A DNA stretch of 26,345 bases, taken from positions 1 to 26,345 of IMG/VR virus record IMGVR_UViG_3300025652_000455; one strand, written 5' to 3'. Below are positions 7,786 to 15,592 of this stretch, piece by piece; position 1 is the stretch's first letter, and each line of letters starts with the position of its first letter. The notes below the pieces were generated by a model that saw only the letters and a list, made by a program, of their open reading frames with translations, did no database searches and was not told the DNA's origin. This DNA is from a virus. Both the position numbers and the translations under genes were made by a program.

Positions 7786-7813
7786 ACCCGGGGGTTGCTC
7801 CCCCGGGTTTTTT
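7786..7813 (+). terminator. Strong intrinsic terminator for the early transcript
   Basis: ACCCGGGGG (7786-7794) and CCCCCGGGT (7800-7808) form a perfect 9-bp GC-rich stem with a TTGCT loop, followed by a six-T run (7808-7813). The T-run overlaps the stop codon of the converging late gene (7812-7814). On the minus strand the stem is not followed by Ts, so it works mainly for rightward transcription. About 150 bases separate it from the nrdJ stop; the rest of 7638-7811 holds no convincing gene. Confidence 0.88.
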
Positions 7814-10800
7814 ATTGGGCTATCGCATTTATTGCTTTAGCAGCTTCGCTTACTTCGCCCTGTGCAGCCTCTACGATGCCCGGGATGCCTTCAGCATCCG
7901 CTTCTAGGTCCGTTTTGATCAGGCCAGATCCAAGGAAATACATTAGGGTTTCTTCTAACAAGGGATCATTCGGATTTTTGTTATATTTGCTGGCTAGAGC
8001 GAGGTACTCATCAGGATTAGCTAGTATGTTTTGGCGGATCATCATAGCGCGTTCATCTGCGTTCATTTTTTCAATTAGTCCACCGAGAATGGACCGAAGT
8101 CTTGTACCGATACGGCTTAAAGGCCCAATAAAGATAGCAATCATACGATTGGTGTTTGTCCGGGCTTGTTGATTAAACGCGGTGCGAGATTGCCCTGCTA
8201 TTGGGCTAGCGCTTTTGAGGGCCTCTGTTTCCCGGGCCATACCAAGAGAGGCTTCAAGACCACTAAACAGCGTCTCTCCCTCATCCCCGTAGATCTCCCT
8301 ACCCACTTGAAACAGAGGGGTGAGCTCATCAGCAGCTCGCTCCCCGGGAGCCACGTTCATGGGTGTTACGCCGCTGGTTTGGAGCTTTCTGCCAATAAGT
8401 TTATCGTCCAGAAACTTGTTGTAGGCTAGCTTCAGTGCGTCCTTGATCACAGGACGATTGGCCTCTGGTGAGGCTTCAATCGCCTGTAGAAGCTGCCTCA
8501 TTCGGCTAACAGTTTCTGACCCGGTAAAGAACCCTGAGAACGCTTTATATGGGTCTGAGGTAGCAAATATCTCATCACTACTCGCAATCTGCTTAAGCTG
8601 TGGGGTGAGAGACTTATCGAAGAACTCTGTAAGAATACTGCCCTGCAGCTGCGCTATACCTTTATCCGCGCTGGCTTTGGTGCTTTCTAATACTTTGAGC
8701 AGCTCCTCCTGACTGCCTTTGGCAGTCTCGAGGCGTTTTAGGAAGCCATTTATCATGTCAGCCTTTTGCGGGAAATTAGCTGATAATACGCTTGAATAGT
8801 TGCCCAGTTCAGCGGTCAGTTTTCCGTAATCAATTCCCTCGATACCGCTGGCCCGGGCGTCTAAAGCAAAGCGGCCTAGAACCTTGAGAACCATATAGTC
8901 CGCAATCTCTCCACCATCGTTTTTGGGCAATGTGCTTAGAGCAGTCTTAAGGTGGGCTATATCAAAGCGATTGCCTCGTTCTAGCCAATCCACAGACAGA
9001 TCTTCAAAGGCGCTATCGTACCCGGGCTGGTTAAATCCTTTGCCCGTAATTGTCGCCGTGAGATCTTCGTTGCTGGTCCGCCCAAGTGTGCTGTCGTAAA
9101 GATCTGCATACTCGGCTAGCTTTGATTGTGGAGAATTTGGCCCACCAGATTTAAACAAGTAATCCTCTTGGAAATACCGCTTAGCTTCCCGGGCGTTTGC
9201 GGCTAACGCATCACCGCCCTCTTCCTCAACAAAATCTAGCATGTCGTTATCGATGAACTTGATAAAGTCCCTGACGGTAGACCCAGCCAAACCGTTGCCC
9301 CGGGTGTATAAATCGCTAGCCAGCTGTGACATTTCTTGGCGGATCTGCTTGTAGAAAAAGCCAAAGTTAAGCTTGGGGTCGTTGTCTAGAAATTCCTGTA
9401 CACGATCTATGACTTCCTCTGGCGTTTCACGGCGCATAGCGCCCTCTTCGCCAGCTTCATCGGCAACCATTTTAGGCTGTACAAGTCTGTGCAGCGTCCC
9501 AACCGGGCGATTACTTTTTACCAGATATTCCGCTTCAGTGATGCTGCCGAGGTTGATGCGTTCAAACTGATCAACGATTGCTTCAGCATCGATTGGCCCA
9601 CCGCTTACGGCTGCGTATTTAGCATCCTTATCAGTGCGTTGGGCTACATACGACACTTCTAAAAGTTTCTTTATGCGGTCTCTGACCGCCGTAGCTGGGC
9701 CTTCTAAGTCAGTGCCATATTGAGCTGCAAGCTTATCAATTACATCTGTGGCCTCTAGGTCTTGATCAAAGCCAGTCATAATCTTTGCGTAGTCTGCATC
9801 ATACTTAGCTTGTGCTTGAGCTAGACCACCACTGACATCATCCACAGATGCCCGGGCAGTCTCCGTTAAAGCCTCGACCCCCTCTTGCAGCTTGGCAGTC
9901 TGCTGAGCAGCCGTATCTCCACCCAGCTCTTGGGCCTGTAGTCTTAAGTCTTGCTGCACAGCTGCGATAGGTGCGTCCACAGCGTCCACTACGGGTGACC
10001 CCGGGATGTTCATGGCCCCAGCTCTAACGCCCAGCGCATTGCTTCGATCCGCTTGGTTACCAGTGCCTTTGAGCAGCGCACTTACCGTATCAATGGTGAC
10101 CTGTTGGTTCTCGTCCATGCCGCGAATAGATTGTACTAGGACTTCCTTATTGTTCTCCACAATCTTAGCTACGCGCTGACGTGCCTCCGCCAGCATTGCT
10201 TCGTTAGCATCGGGTGGAAGGTTAGCCAGCTCGAGAGATAACTGCATATAAACAGCTTTCTCTGGCCCCTTGGCTGCAGTCACAAATCCGTCCAGAAGAA
10301 ACTGAGCTGCCGTGGTGGTAGCGGCCTTTGTTGTAGCTATCGCCCCTAGAACAACCCCGCCAAGGGCCATGCCTTCAGTCAGCGTGTTTAACCTGTGTTC
10401 GATGACCCTGTCTGCTTCCTCGTCCCCAAGATCAGCTAAGTCAGGGAAGGCTGGAAAGGTAGCGTCTGGGCCCATAACGAAAGTACCTTCGTCTGTGCCT
10501 GTGGTCAGCGTTGCAGCCGTTTCCCCGGTAAGTGTCGCGGTGACCCCTTTTAAGGTGTTTACGACAACATTGGCTACCTTAGATGTTGCTTGCGGGATAA
10601 GCGACAAAGCACGTACTGTGCCCACCCCAGTGGGCAGACCAGCAATAATGGCAGGGCCAGCGTCAGCAATCAAAGCATCAAAAAAAGTCCCGCCAGTATC
10701 GACATTAACTGCCTTTTCTTGGGCGCTTTCTACTAGGTCATCTGGATATTGATCGCCGATTGGAGAGGATCTAAGTAGATCAGCCGCATCTGTTTTCTCT

Positions 10801-11237
10801 AAAAAAGCGGCGTCTGCTTCTCTCAAATCAGATACGCTTTCTTGAATACCCTTACTCAGAATTTGTGGCCCACCAACTTTTGCAGTGACATCATAGGGGG
10901 ATACCCCAAAGAGCATTTTTGCCCCGCCCATAAAACTGGTTTCTGGTTCCGGGATCAGTGAGTCACTGCCGTCCTCCCTTACAAATCTATGGGAGTTACC
11001 CACCAGCTCAATATTCGGGTTCAGATCTCTAGTATGTTCACCGTTCTCGTCTTTCTGATAAACAATGTCCTTATATCGGTCCATCGCCTCTCCGAGGCTA
11101 AGACCATCGTACATATTGGTGGGAAAAGCAGCCTCGAAAGAAGGTTGGGACACTGCATCCTTAAATGGATCATCCTCATCATCTTCGACTAAGATTGCAT
11201 CTTTGAATGGATCGTCGTTTACCGCATCAGCAGCCAT
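7812..11237 (-). CDS. Large probable internal virion / DNA ejection protein
   Basis: An 1141-aa protein at the end of the late operon, mostly alpha-helical with long charged helices and almost no cysteine. Two alanine/glycine-rich hydrophobic stretches (around PAIIAGLPTGVGTV, about 190-205, and GMALGGVVLGAIATTKAA, about 290-307) could insert into membranes. Its size, position after the lysozyme-domain virion protein and composition fit the large ejection proteins of podoviruses (T7 gp16 role), but I see no specific family signature. The N-terminus repeats DDPFKDA twice (residues 8-14 and 22-28). The ribosome-binding site AAAAGGGA overlaps the end of the upstream gene, and only three bases separate the two genes. 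Function is inferred from context. Confidence 0.8.
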   Translation of the reverse strand: MAADAVNDDPFKDAILVEDDEDDPFKDAVSQPSFEAAFPTNMYDGLSLGEAMDRYKDIVYQKDENGEHTRDLNPNIELVGNSHRFVREDGSDSLIPEPETSFMGGAKMLFGVSPYDVTAKVGGPQILSKGIQESVSDLREADAAFLEKTDAADLLRSSPIGDQYPDDLVESAQEKAVNVDTGGTFFDALIADAGPAIIAGLPTGVGTVRALSLIPQATSKVANVVVNTLKGVTATLTGETAATLTTGTDEGTFVMGPDATFPAFPDLADLGDEEADRVIEHRLNTLTEGMALGGVVLGAIATTKAATTTAAQFLLDGFVTAAKGPEKAVYMQLSLELANLPPDANEAMLAEARQRVAKIVENNKEVLVQSIRGMDENQQVTIDTVSALLKGTGNQADRSNALGVRAGAMNIPGSPVVDAVDAPIAAVQQDLRLQAQELGGDTAAQQTAKLQEGVEALTETARASVDDVSGGLAQAQAKYDADYAKIMTGFDQDLEATDVIDKLAAQYGTDLEGPATAVRDRIKKLLEVSYVAQRTDKDAKYAAVSGGPIDAEAIVDQFERINLGSITEAEYLVKSNRPVGTLHRLVQPKMVADEAGEEGAMRRETPEEVIDRVQEFLDNDPKLNFGFFYKQIRQEMSQLASDLYTRGNGLAGSTVRDFIKFIDNDMLDFVEEEGGDALAANAREAKRYFQEDYLFKSGGPNSPQSKLAEYADLYDSTLGRTSNEDLTATITGKGFNQPGYDSAFEDLSVDWLERGNRFDIAHLKTALSTLPKNDGGEIADYMVLKVLGRFALDARASGIEGIDYGKLTAELGNYSSVLSANFPQKADMINGFLKRLETAKGSQEELLKVLESTKASADKGIAQLQGSILTEFFDKSLTPQLKQIASSDEIFATSDPYKAFSGFFTGSETVSRMRQLLQAIEASPEANRPVIKDALKLAYNKFLDDKLIGRKLQTSGVTPMNVAPGERAADELTPLFQVGREIYGDEGETLFSGLEASLGMARETEALKSASPIAGQSRTAFNQQARTNTNRMIAIFIGPLSRIGTRLRSILGGLIEKMNADERAMMIRQNILANPDEYLALASKYNKNPNDPLLEETLMYFLGSGLIKTDLEADAEGIPGIVEAAQGEVSEAAKAINAIAQ

Positions 11238-11240
11238 TAT

Positions 11241-13736
11241 TTAATTCCCTTTTCTTAAGGTGTCACCTACTGATGAATTTTGTAGCTTTAGACTGTTAGG
11301 GTATGCATCTTTGAGCGCCTGTGTGACTATAATTGTTTCCCCTTCGTTATATGTAGAAATTAAATCTTGAGGGCTTTTTTCAACAACAGGAGGCCCGGCT
11401 GCAGATGTAGTTTGAAGATCCGTTTTGCCTTCAAGTGCGTCATATAATTGGATAGATTTCACAGGGTCGTAGTTTGGCGAAATATCGCTAGTAAATGCTG
11501 ACTTAGCGTAGTTATTAAAATTTTGCCCATATGGGTACTTTCTCAAACCATCTGTAATTTCTCTTTGGGCAATGATTGAACCAATCTTACCATTACGTTT
11601 AGTTTCAATAGTACGAATTGTACTGGAAATTAGCCTATTTATAAGCGGTAACGCTTTTTCTGGAGACAAGCCTTGCCCAACTTGCTGGAGGTTCATCGCT
11701 AATTCTTTGTCAGATAGACCTTGGCCCGTAGATCCCATCAAACGTGCTTGGTCGTATGCTGCTCTCAATTGCATTGCGAACAACAACTTGTCGTTTTGTG
11801 TGCCCAGCTGTTCAAATATTGGGGTAGCAGCTGTTGCAACCCTTTCGTAACTAACATCATCTTTGCCAAACATAGATGAGAATGCCGTGGCAAACTGATT
11901 GATTTCTTCGTTAGCCCCACCAATCGCTGTAAGGTAATCGTTCATAGCGCCGGGGTTTTCAGTGACTAACTTGCGGTACTCCAGCAGATTATCTACAATA
12001 CTAATGCCGTCTTGAACAAGCTCAGAAGCTTCTTGAATAGGGGTGTTATAGACCTTGACCATCGTGGCTACATCACCCTCTGGAGCAAGGAAGCCTTTTG
12101 TAACGTCTTCTATCACCTGGCTTTCATCGAGCGCATTCACAAAGACTGATGCAGTGACCATCTCACCATCTTCGCCACCTTCTTTAGCCACTTGTCTGGT
12201 AACTTCTTTTACAAGAATTTTACCGCCGAGATCGATCATGCCGTCCTCGCCTACTGGGTAGTACGCTATAGGATCCTTTTTCTCTCGCGCAGCTTTAACA
12301 GCTCGGTCATTGTACATATCCATGACATCGGTCAGCTGGGCGATATAATCCTCTTTAGCGTCTTTAGGAATATTCTCATTGTTCTGGATAGTAAGAATGG
12401 CCCCAGTGGCATCTCCCGAATTTTGTATACGTGTTTTGTCGAGGAACTCTGCAAAGTCGAATACGTCTAAAGTAGTCATAAACTCTTGCACTTGGGCAAG
12501 AGCAGCATTCCTTTCTGCTTCCCCAATGGTATTATCAGCATTAATCGTTGCAATAAGCCTTTCTGCATCATCTTTAGTTTCAATGCTTGCAAAATCGAGA
12601 TCAAAGCCAGCTGGTTTCATTGGTTCCAACGTAACCATGTTTTCTTGATAACCGCCTTCAGTGCCCTCGAAGGGCTGCGATTTATCCCCAGCAGCCCATT
12701 CTTTGAACGCTTGGCTGTTGCTTATATCCTCGACTGTGCTGTCTGCTGTGCCTGTGTCGATCTCTGCAATAAGCTTATCGACATCTTCATCTGAGGTCAG
12801 GTAATTGCCGTTTTTGTCTTTTCGATCTAAGAACTCCCAAGTATATCTAAGGATATTACGCTCATTGCGTTTAATTTTTTCTGGTGTCGCGCCGGGTACG
12901 CCCCGGACCCCGGCAAGCCGTTGTTGAGCGTATCCTATAAAGAGCTTATCCTGAGTTCTCTCATCAAATACCGTGTCATCCGTAATCTCTAACTGCTCAA
13001 AAAGGCCACCTTCCTTCTCAAAGTCACGCAGAGTGCTGCCTACGAACTGATATTTACCAACAGGAGTACTGGCCAGCCCTCTGCCATAGGCGTTTGCTTT
13101 TTTGGGCATAAACTCCTTAGACCAATTAAAATAATCTCCATCTCTTTCAACAAGCTTCAGGACTTCTGGTAGGGTCATCTGAGACACAGGCTTGTCTGTC
13201 TTAAAAAAGGTTTTCTTACCGTCAAACTCCCCAATAAGAAGCGCATTGATGTCCCCGGCGGATTCACCTTGGACAAGCCTGTCCATCATTGATTTATTTT
13301 GACGAGGAATATTTGGTATTACTGCCCCGGCTTTTTCTACCGTAGTGCGGTTAAAACGCCCTGCTTCCGTTGCAGCTTTATAATCAGCTTCAACTTTTGC
13401 AGCATCGCCTTTAAAGTTTACTAGCTGCCCAAACATATAATTAATCGTGCCCTCATCGCCTTGAAAACCCACGTTTAAAGCAATCTGCTGGGCTTGTTTA
13501 AGGTAAAGGGCATCTTCGTCTGCCTGCTTTTCACGCTTTTCTTGCAGCTTAGTCTTTTGTGCTTTCAGATCAGCCGCCTTTAGAGCGTCAGCTTTAAGCT
13601 TGGCGTCCTGTTTTTTACTCATCATAGGCACATAAACAGAGGCGAAGCCCTCCACAAAACTGCCGAATTTATCAGGCTTCTTAGCGTAGTTTATGCTGCC
13701 GTCAGCAACTCCAGCTTGAACGTCACGCCATCCCAT
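11241..13736 (-). CDS. Virion protein with lysozyme/transglycosylase-like domain
   Basis: An 831-aa protein. The frame is open from a TTG at 13754, but the ATG at 13736 has a perfect AGGAG seven bases upstream, so it is the chosen start. A charged coiled coil (about 40-80) leads to a domain (about 149-304) with MMDRLVQGESAGDINALL, a putative catalytic Glu (about residue 158), and STPVGKYQFVGSTLRDF, the pattern of virion-associated muralytic domains that open the peptidoglycan during DNA injection. The remaining ~530 residues are helical and unassigned. With the 1141-aa protein it probably forms the internal core or ejection apparatus. It overlaps the preceding gene by 14 bases. The exact hydrolase class (lysozyme versus lytic transglycosylase) cannot be settled by eye. 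Confidence 0.8.
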   Translation of the reverse strand: MGWRDVQAGVADGSINYAKKPDKFGSFVEGFASVYVPMMSKKQDAKLKADALKAADLKAQKTKLQEKREKQADEDALYLKQAQQIALNVGFQGDEGTINYMFGQLVNFKGDAAKVEADYKAATEAGRFNRTTVEKAGAVIPNIPRQNKSMMDRLVQGESAGDINALLIGEFDGKKTFFKTDKPVSQMTLPEVLKLVERDGDYFNWSKEFMPKKANAYGRGLASTPVGKYQFVGSTLRDFEKEGGLFEQLEITDDTVFDERTQDKLFIGYAQQRLAGVRGVPGATPEKIKRNERNILRYTWEFLDRKDKNGNYLTSDEDVDKLIAEIDTGTADSTVEDISNSQAFKEWAAGDKSQPFEGTEGGYQENMVTLEPMKPAGFDLDFASIETKDDAERLIATINADNTIGEAERNAALAQVQEFMTTLDVFDFAEFLDKTRIQNSGDATGAILTIQNNENIPKDAKEDYIAQLTDVMDMYNDRAVKAAREKKDPIAYYPVGEDGMIDLGGKILVKEVTRQVAKEGGEDGEMVTASVFVNALDESQVIEDVTKGFLAPEGDVATMVKVYNTPIQEASELVQDGISIVDNLLEYRKLVTENPGAMNDYLTAIGGANEEINQFATAFSSMFGKDDVSYERVATAATPIFEQLGTQNDKLLFAMQLRAAYDQARLMGSTGQGLSDKELAMNLQQVGQGLSPEKALPLINRLISSTIRTIETKRNGKIGSIIAQREITDGLRKYPYGQNFNNYAKSAFTSDISPNYDPVKSIQLYDALEGKTDLQTTSAAGPPVVEKSPQDLISTYNEGETIIVTQALKDAYPNSLKLQNSSVGDTLRKGN

Positions 13737-14289
13737 CAGCCATCTCCTCTTCAACTGGTTCTTCGCCCATGCCGAGCATGGTCTGCTGTTCCGCCCCAGA
13801 CGCCTCTAAAGGCTCTTCTGGCATTGCCATGAGACCGCCTTCTGGCGGTTCCTCAAGCATCTCCTCAACAGCTGCTGGTGCTGGGGCTGCGTCTTCCGCA
13901 TCCACTAGGCCGAGCGCTATTTTTAGGGATGTTGGAGTGATCGACACACGATCTTTATCGCTAGCGCCCATCTCGTAGGTTTTGCCCTCAGACTTCGCCA
14001 TAATCTCGATATACCTAGCAACAGGCCCCGCCATTAGGATGGCAAGGTCAATGGGGATCTTTCCCCGGCTGATGCCTTGGAGCATTAAGCTGGCAGTGAT
14101 CACGGTGATTGGGGTCTCCAGATCAATTAGAGACATAATCAGGTCAGTCTCTTGGGGCTCGTCCATCTTAGCGATAAAATATTCAACGCCCTCATCGTAA
14201 TCCACGATGTCCGGGGGACGATGCCATCCATAGTTGCGGGTGTCGGTAGTAAAGTTAGCTCCGGGGATTGGCGAACTAAACTTCTGCAT
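13723..14289 (-). CDS. Hypothetical late protein with acidic tail
   Basis: A 188-aa protein, start placed at the ATG at 14289 (a TTG one codon upstream is weaker), with AGGAG seven bases before it. The first ~130 residues look folded and contain helices with DLIMSLIDLETPITVITASLMLQ and IPIDLAILMAGPVARYIEIM. The last ~55 residues are a Pro/Ala/Glu-rich acidic tail ending EEPVEEEMADGMA. I do not recognise the family. Its place among virion genes suggests a small structural or assembly protein. The GAAGAGGAG that encodes its terminal glutamates also serves as the ribosome-binding site of the next gene. Confidence 0.85.
   Translation of the reverse strand: MQKFSSPIPGANFTTDTRNYGWHRPPDIVDYDEGVEYFIAKMDEPQETDLIMSLIDLETPITVITASLMLQGISRGKIPIDLAILMAGPVARYIEIMAKSEGKTYEMGASDKDRVSITPTSLKIALGLVDAEDAAPAPAAVEEMLEEPPEGGLMAMPEEPLEASGAEQQTMLGMGEEPVEEEMADGMA
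13744..13748 (-). promoter_or_regulatory. Ribosome-binding site that sets the start at 13736
   Basis: AGGAG, seven bases before the ATG at 13736, lies within the glutamate codons of the upstream gene. It decides for this ATG over the TTG at 13754. Confidence 0.8.
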
Positions 14290-14470
14290 CAAGCATCTCC
14301 TCTTCGGTTGGCTCAGCAGCCTCTGGCTCTGCCATCATCACCTCTTCAAGCTTGTCTAGATACGCGGGTGTATAGATCAGCCCTTCTTCAGACATCTCTG
14401 CGATATTCCGAGGCACTTTACCTTCGATAAACCCCTTGATGGATTTCTTAATGGCGTCTTCAAACTTCAT
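14276..14470 (-). CDS. Small hypothetical protein (64 aa) with acidic C-terminus
   Basis: A short protein with a basic N-terminal helix (KFEDAIKKSIKGFIEGKVP) and an acidic tail EPTEEEMLDAEV. GGAG stands ten bases before the ATG, inside the preceding 44-aa gene. Its end overlaps the next gene by 14 bases, and its EEEM codons supply that gene's ribosome-binding site. No family is recognised. The conserved layout (charged helix, acidic tail, overlapping start) matches that of the next gene, which suggests the two belong to one assembly unit. Confidence 0.75.
   Translation of the reverse strand: MKFEDAIKKSIKGFIEGKVPRNIAEMSEEGLIYTPAYLDKLEEVMMAEPEAAEPTEEEMLDAEV
14297..14301 (-). promoter_or_regulatory. 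Ribosome-binding site that sets the start at 14289
   Basis: AGGAG, seven bases before the ATG at 14289, is encoded by the EEM codons near the end of the 64-aa gene. It decides for the ATG over the TTG one codon upstream. Confidence 0.8.
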
Positions 14471-14594
14471 TTTTTTTAAGCTCCGCTATCAACTGTGCTT
14501 GTTGTCTAATTTGTTCCCGTTGCCGCTCCAGTTCTTCGAACTGGCGGTCAACAGCACTCTGCTGTGGAAAGGGTATTACTGTGTCTGAGCTCAC
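14460..14594 (-). CDS. Hidden 44-aa coiled-coil protein with GTG start
   Basis: This small frame fills the otherwise empty 120-base gap between two late genes. It starts with a GTG that overlaps the upstream TGA (GTGA) and ends 11 bases inside the next gene. The product begins MSSDTVIPFPQQSAVDRQFE and continues as an uninterrupted charged Gln/Glu/Arg-rich helix, the composition of a real coiled coil rather than random frame translation. There is no strong ribosome-binding site, so coupling to the upstream gene through the 4-base overlap is likely. No signal or membrane segment is present, so a spanin or holin is unlikely. Function is unknown. Confidence 0.6.
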   Translation of the reverse strand: MSSDTVIPFPQQSAVDRQFEELERQREQIRQQAQLIAELKKNEV

Positions 14595-15592
14595 TTAGGC
14601 AGCGCTGCATAATTCACTAGCAAGTAGCCCTGTGGTCCTTGCACAATAGCTTCGGGGTGGGTCTTCTGGACCTCTTGGGCCATTACGCCAAAGGTGGGCC
14701 CGGTGTTTAAACCCACCCGCTTAGCTTCGGCGTTCCAATCCCAAGTATAGTATCTGATGCCATCCACAGTCTCTAAGTGCTCGACATTTTCTTTGAGGCG
14801 GATATCTGAAGGAAGACCTTCTGTATTTTTTTTCATAGATTTATCTACCGTTTCTTCAAAGTTTCCGCTTATAACTGCATCAATCCCATCCGTATAATTA
14901 GTAACCTCATTGCGGATGATCTTTAATCTCCGCACTAATTCATCAAAATGAGTAGGGTGGTTTCTCTGTAGGTAATCCATGCGTTGGGGGCTTGATTTGC
15001 AGAACGCTGTGCAGGTCAGGCAATCGATAGAACTGTGGTGAATATCAAATCTAGGATCAGTCTCACCTTTTGATTTTAGATACGATTTAACATCGTCATC
15101 AGACCAATCTTCAATCGGAAAGAAATATTGAAAACCATTTTCCCAATCCCCGCTGGACTTATTATCCTTATGTCCATCAGAGCTTCTTTGTCCGGTGATC
15201 ACAGCGGTTGCATCCACATGCTTCGCTAGTGCGTACAGTGGTTGATGAATATTTTCCAAACAGCATTGTAAGTAATCTACAATTTTGACTGCTTTTTTCC
15301 CGGCATAGCGTTGGCCCAAGTGCGTGTTATCTATAGGGACAACGTCAGACGGCATTCCGTTTTTTTCCACCCATTTGGGCTGATCCGATTTATATTTGAT
15401 AAATTTAGGAGACTGCTTTGATACTTCAGTCATGTAGGCTTTAACTTCAGGTACGTTGTTATTGGTATCCACCCAGCCGACATAAATTTTATCTAGATAA
15501 GGTTTTAGTAGATGCCAGACAGCCATGCTGTCTCTACCACCCGAACAAAAGAATATTACGTTCTCATGTTTTTCTAATATTGTTTTGATCAA
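14591..15592 (-). CDS. PAPS/APS-reductase-like enzyme fused to a C-terminal peptidase S74 (ICA) domain
   Basis: A 333-aa protein. Residues 1-230 are an adenine nucleotide alpha-hydrolase (N-type ATP-pyrophosphatase) domain: CSGGRDSMA (P-loop, 16-24), QCCLENIHQPLY (C110, C111), VITGQRSSDG and SIDCLTCTAFC (C191, C194, C198). The CC...CxxC set is the [4Fe-4S] pattern of APS reductases; the C-terminal ECGxH catalytic cysteine is absent. Residues 262-333 are an S74 intramolecular chaperone: SDIRLKENV, then FGVMAQEV (301-308) and LLVNYAAL (324-331). S262 and K267 have the spacing of the Ser-Lys dyad reported for endosialidase tail-spike chaperones, so self-cleavage before S262 is possible. The start is a TTG inside a TTGA overlap; the next ATG would remove the P-loop. 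This domain pairing is unusual. Confidence 0.85.
   Translation of the reverse strand: MIKTILEKHENVIFFCSGGRDSMAVWHLLKPYLDKIYVGWVDTNNNVPEVKAYMTEVSKQSPKFIKYKSDQPKWVEKNGMPSDVVPIDNTHLGQRYAGKKAVKIVDYLQCCLENIHQPLYALAKHVDATAVITGQRSSDGHKDNKSSGDWENGFQYFFPIEDWSDDDVKSYLKSKGETDPRFDIHHSSIDCLTCTAFCKSSPQRMDYLQRNHPTHFDELVRRLKIIRNEVTNYTDGIDAVISGNFEETVDKSMKKNTEGLPSDIRLKENVEHLETVDGIRYYTWDWNAEAKRVGLNTGPTFGVMAQEVQKTHPEAIVQGPQGYLLVNYAALPK
14594..14809 (-). other. Peptidase S74 / intramolecular chaperone domain at the end of the reductase-like gene
   Basis: Codons 262-333 encode SDIRLKENV, DGIRYYTWDW, FGVMAQEVQKTHPEAI and LLVNYAAL, the ordered conserved blocks of the S74 autoprocessing chaperone. Cleavage before S262 would release a 261-aa enzyme and a 72-aa chaperone. 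In known cases this domain trimerises spike or fibre proteins and is then cut off. Confidence 0.85.

Noticed and set aside
7638-7811. tRNA gene or attachment site in the convergent gap
   Set aside because: No cloverleaf, TTCGA-type T-loop or integrase gene is seen. The gap is explained by two terminators.
10312-10752. Plus-strand open frame of 146 codons antisense to the large virion gene
   Set aside because: Its translation is biased (Ala/Val/Ser-rich), as expected from the reverse strand of an Ala/Thr-rich gene, with no recognisable domain.
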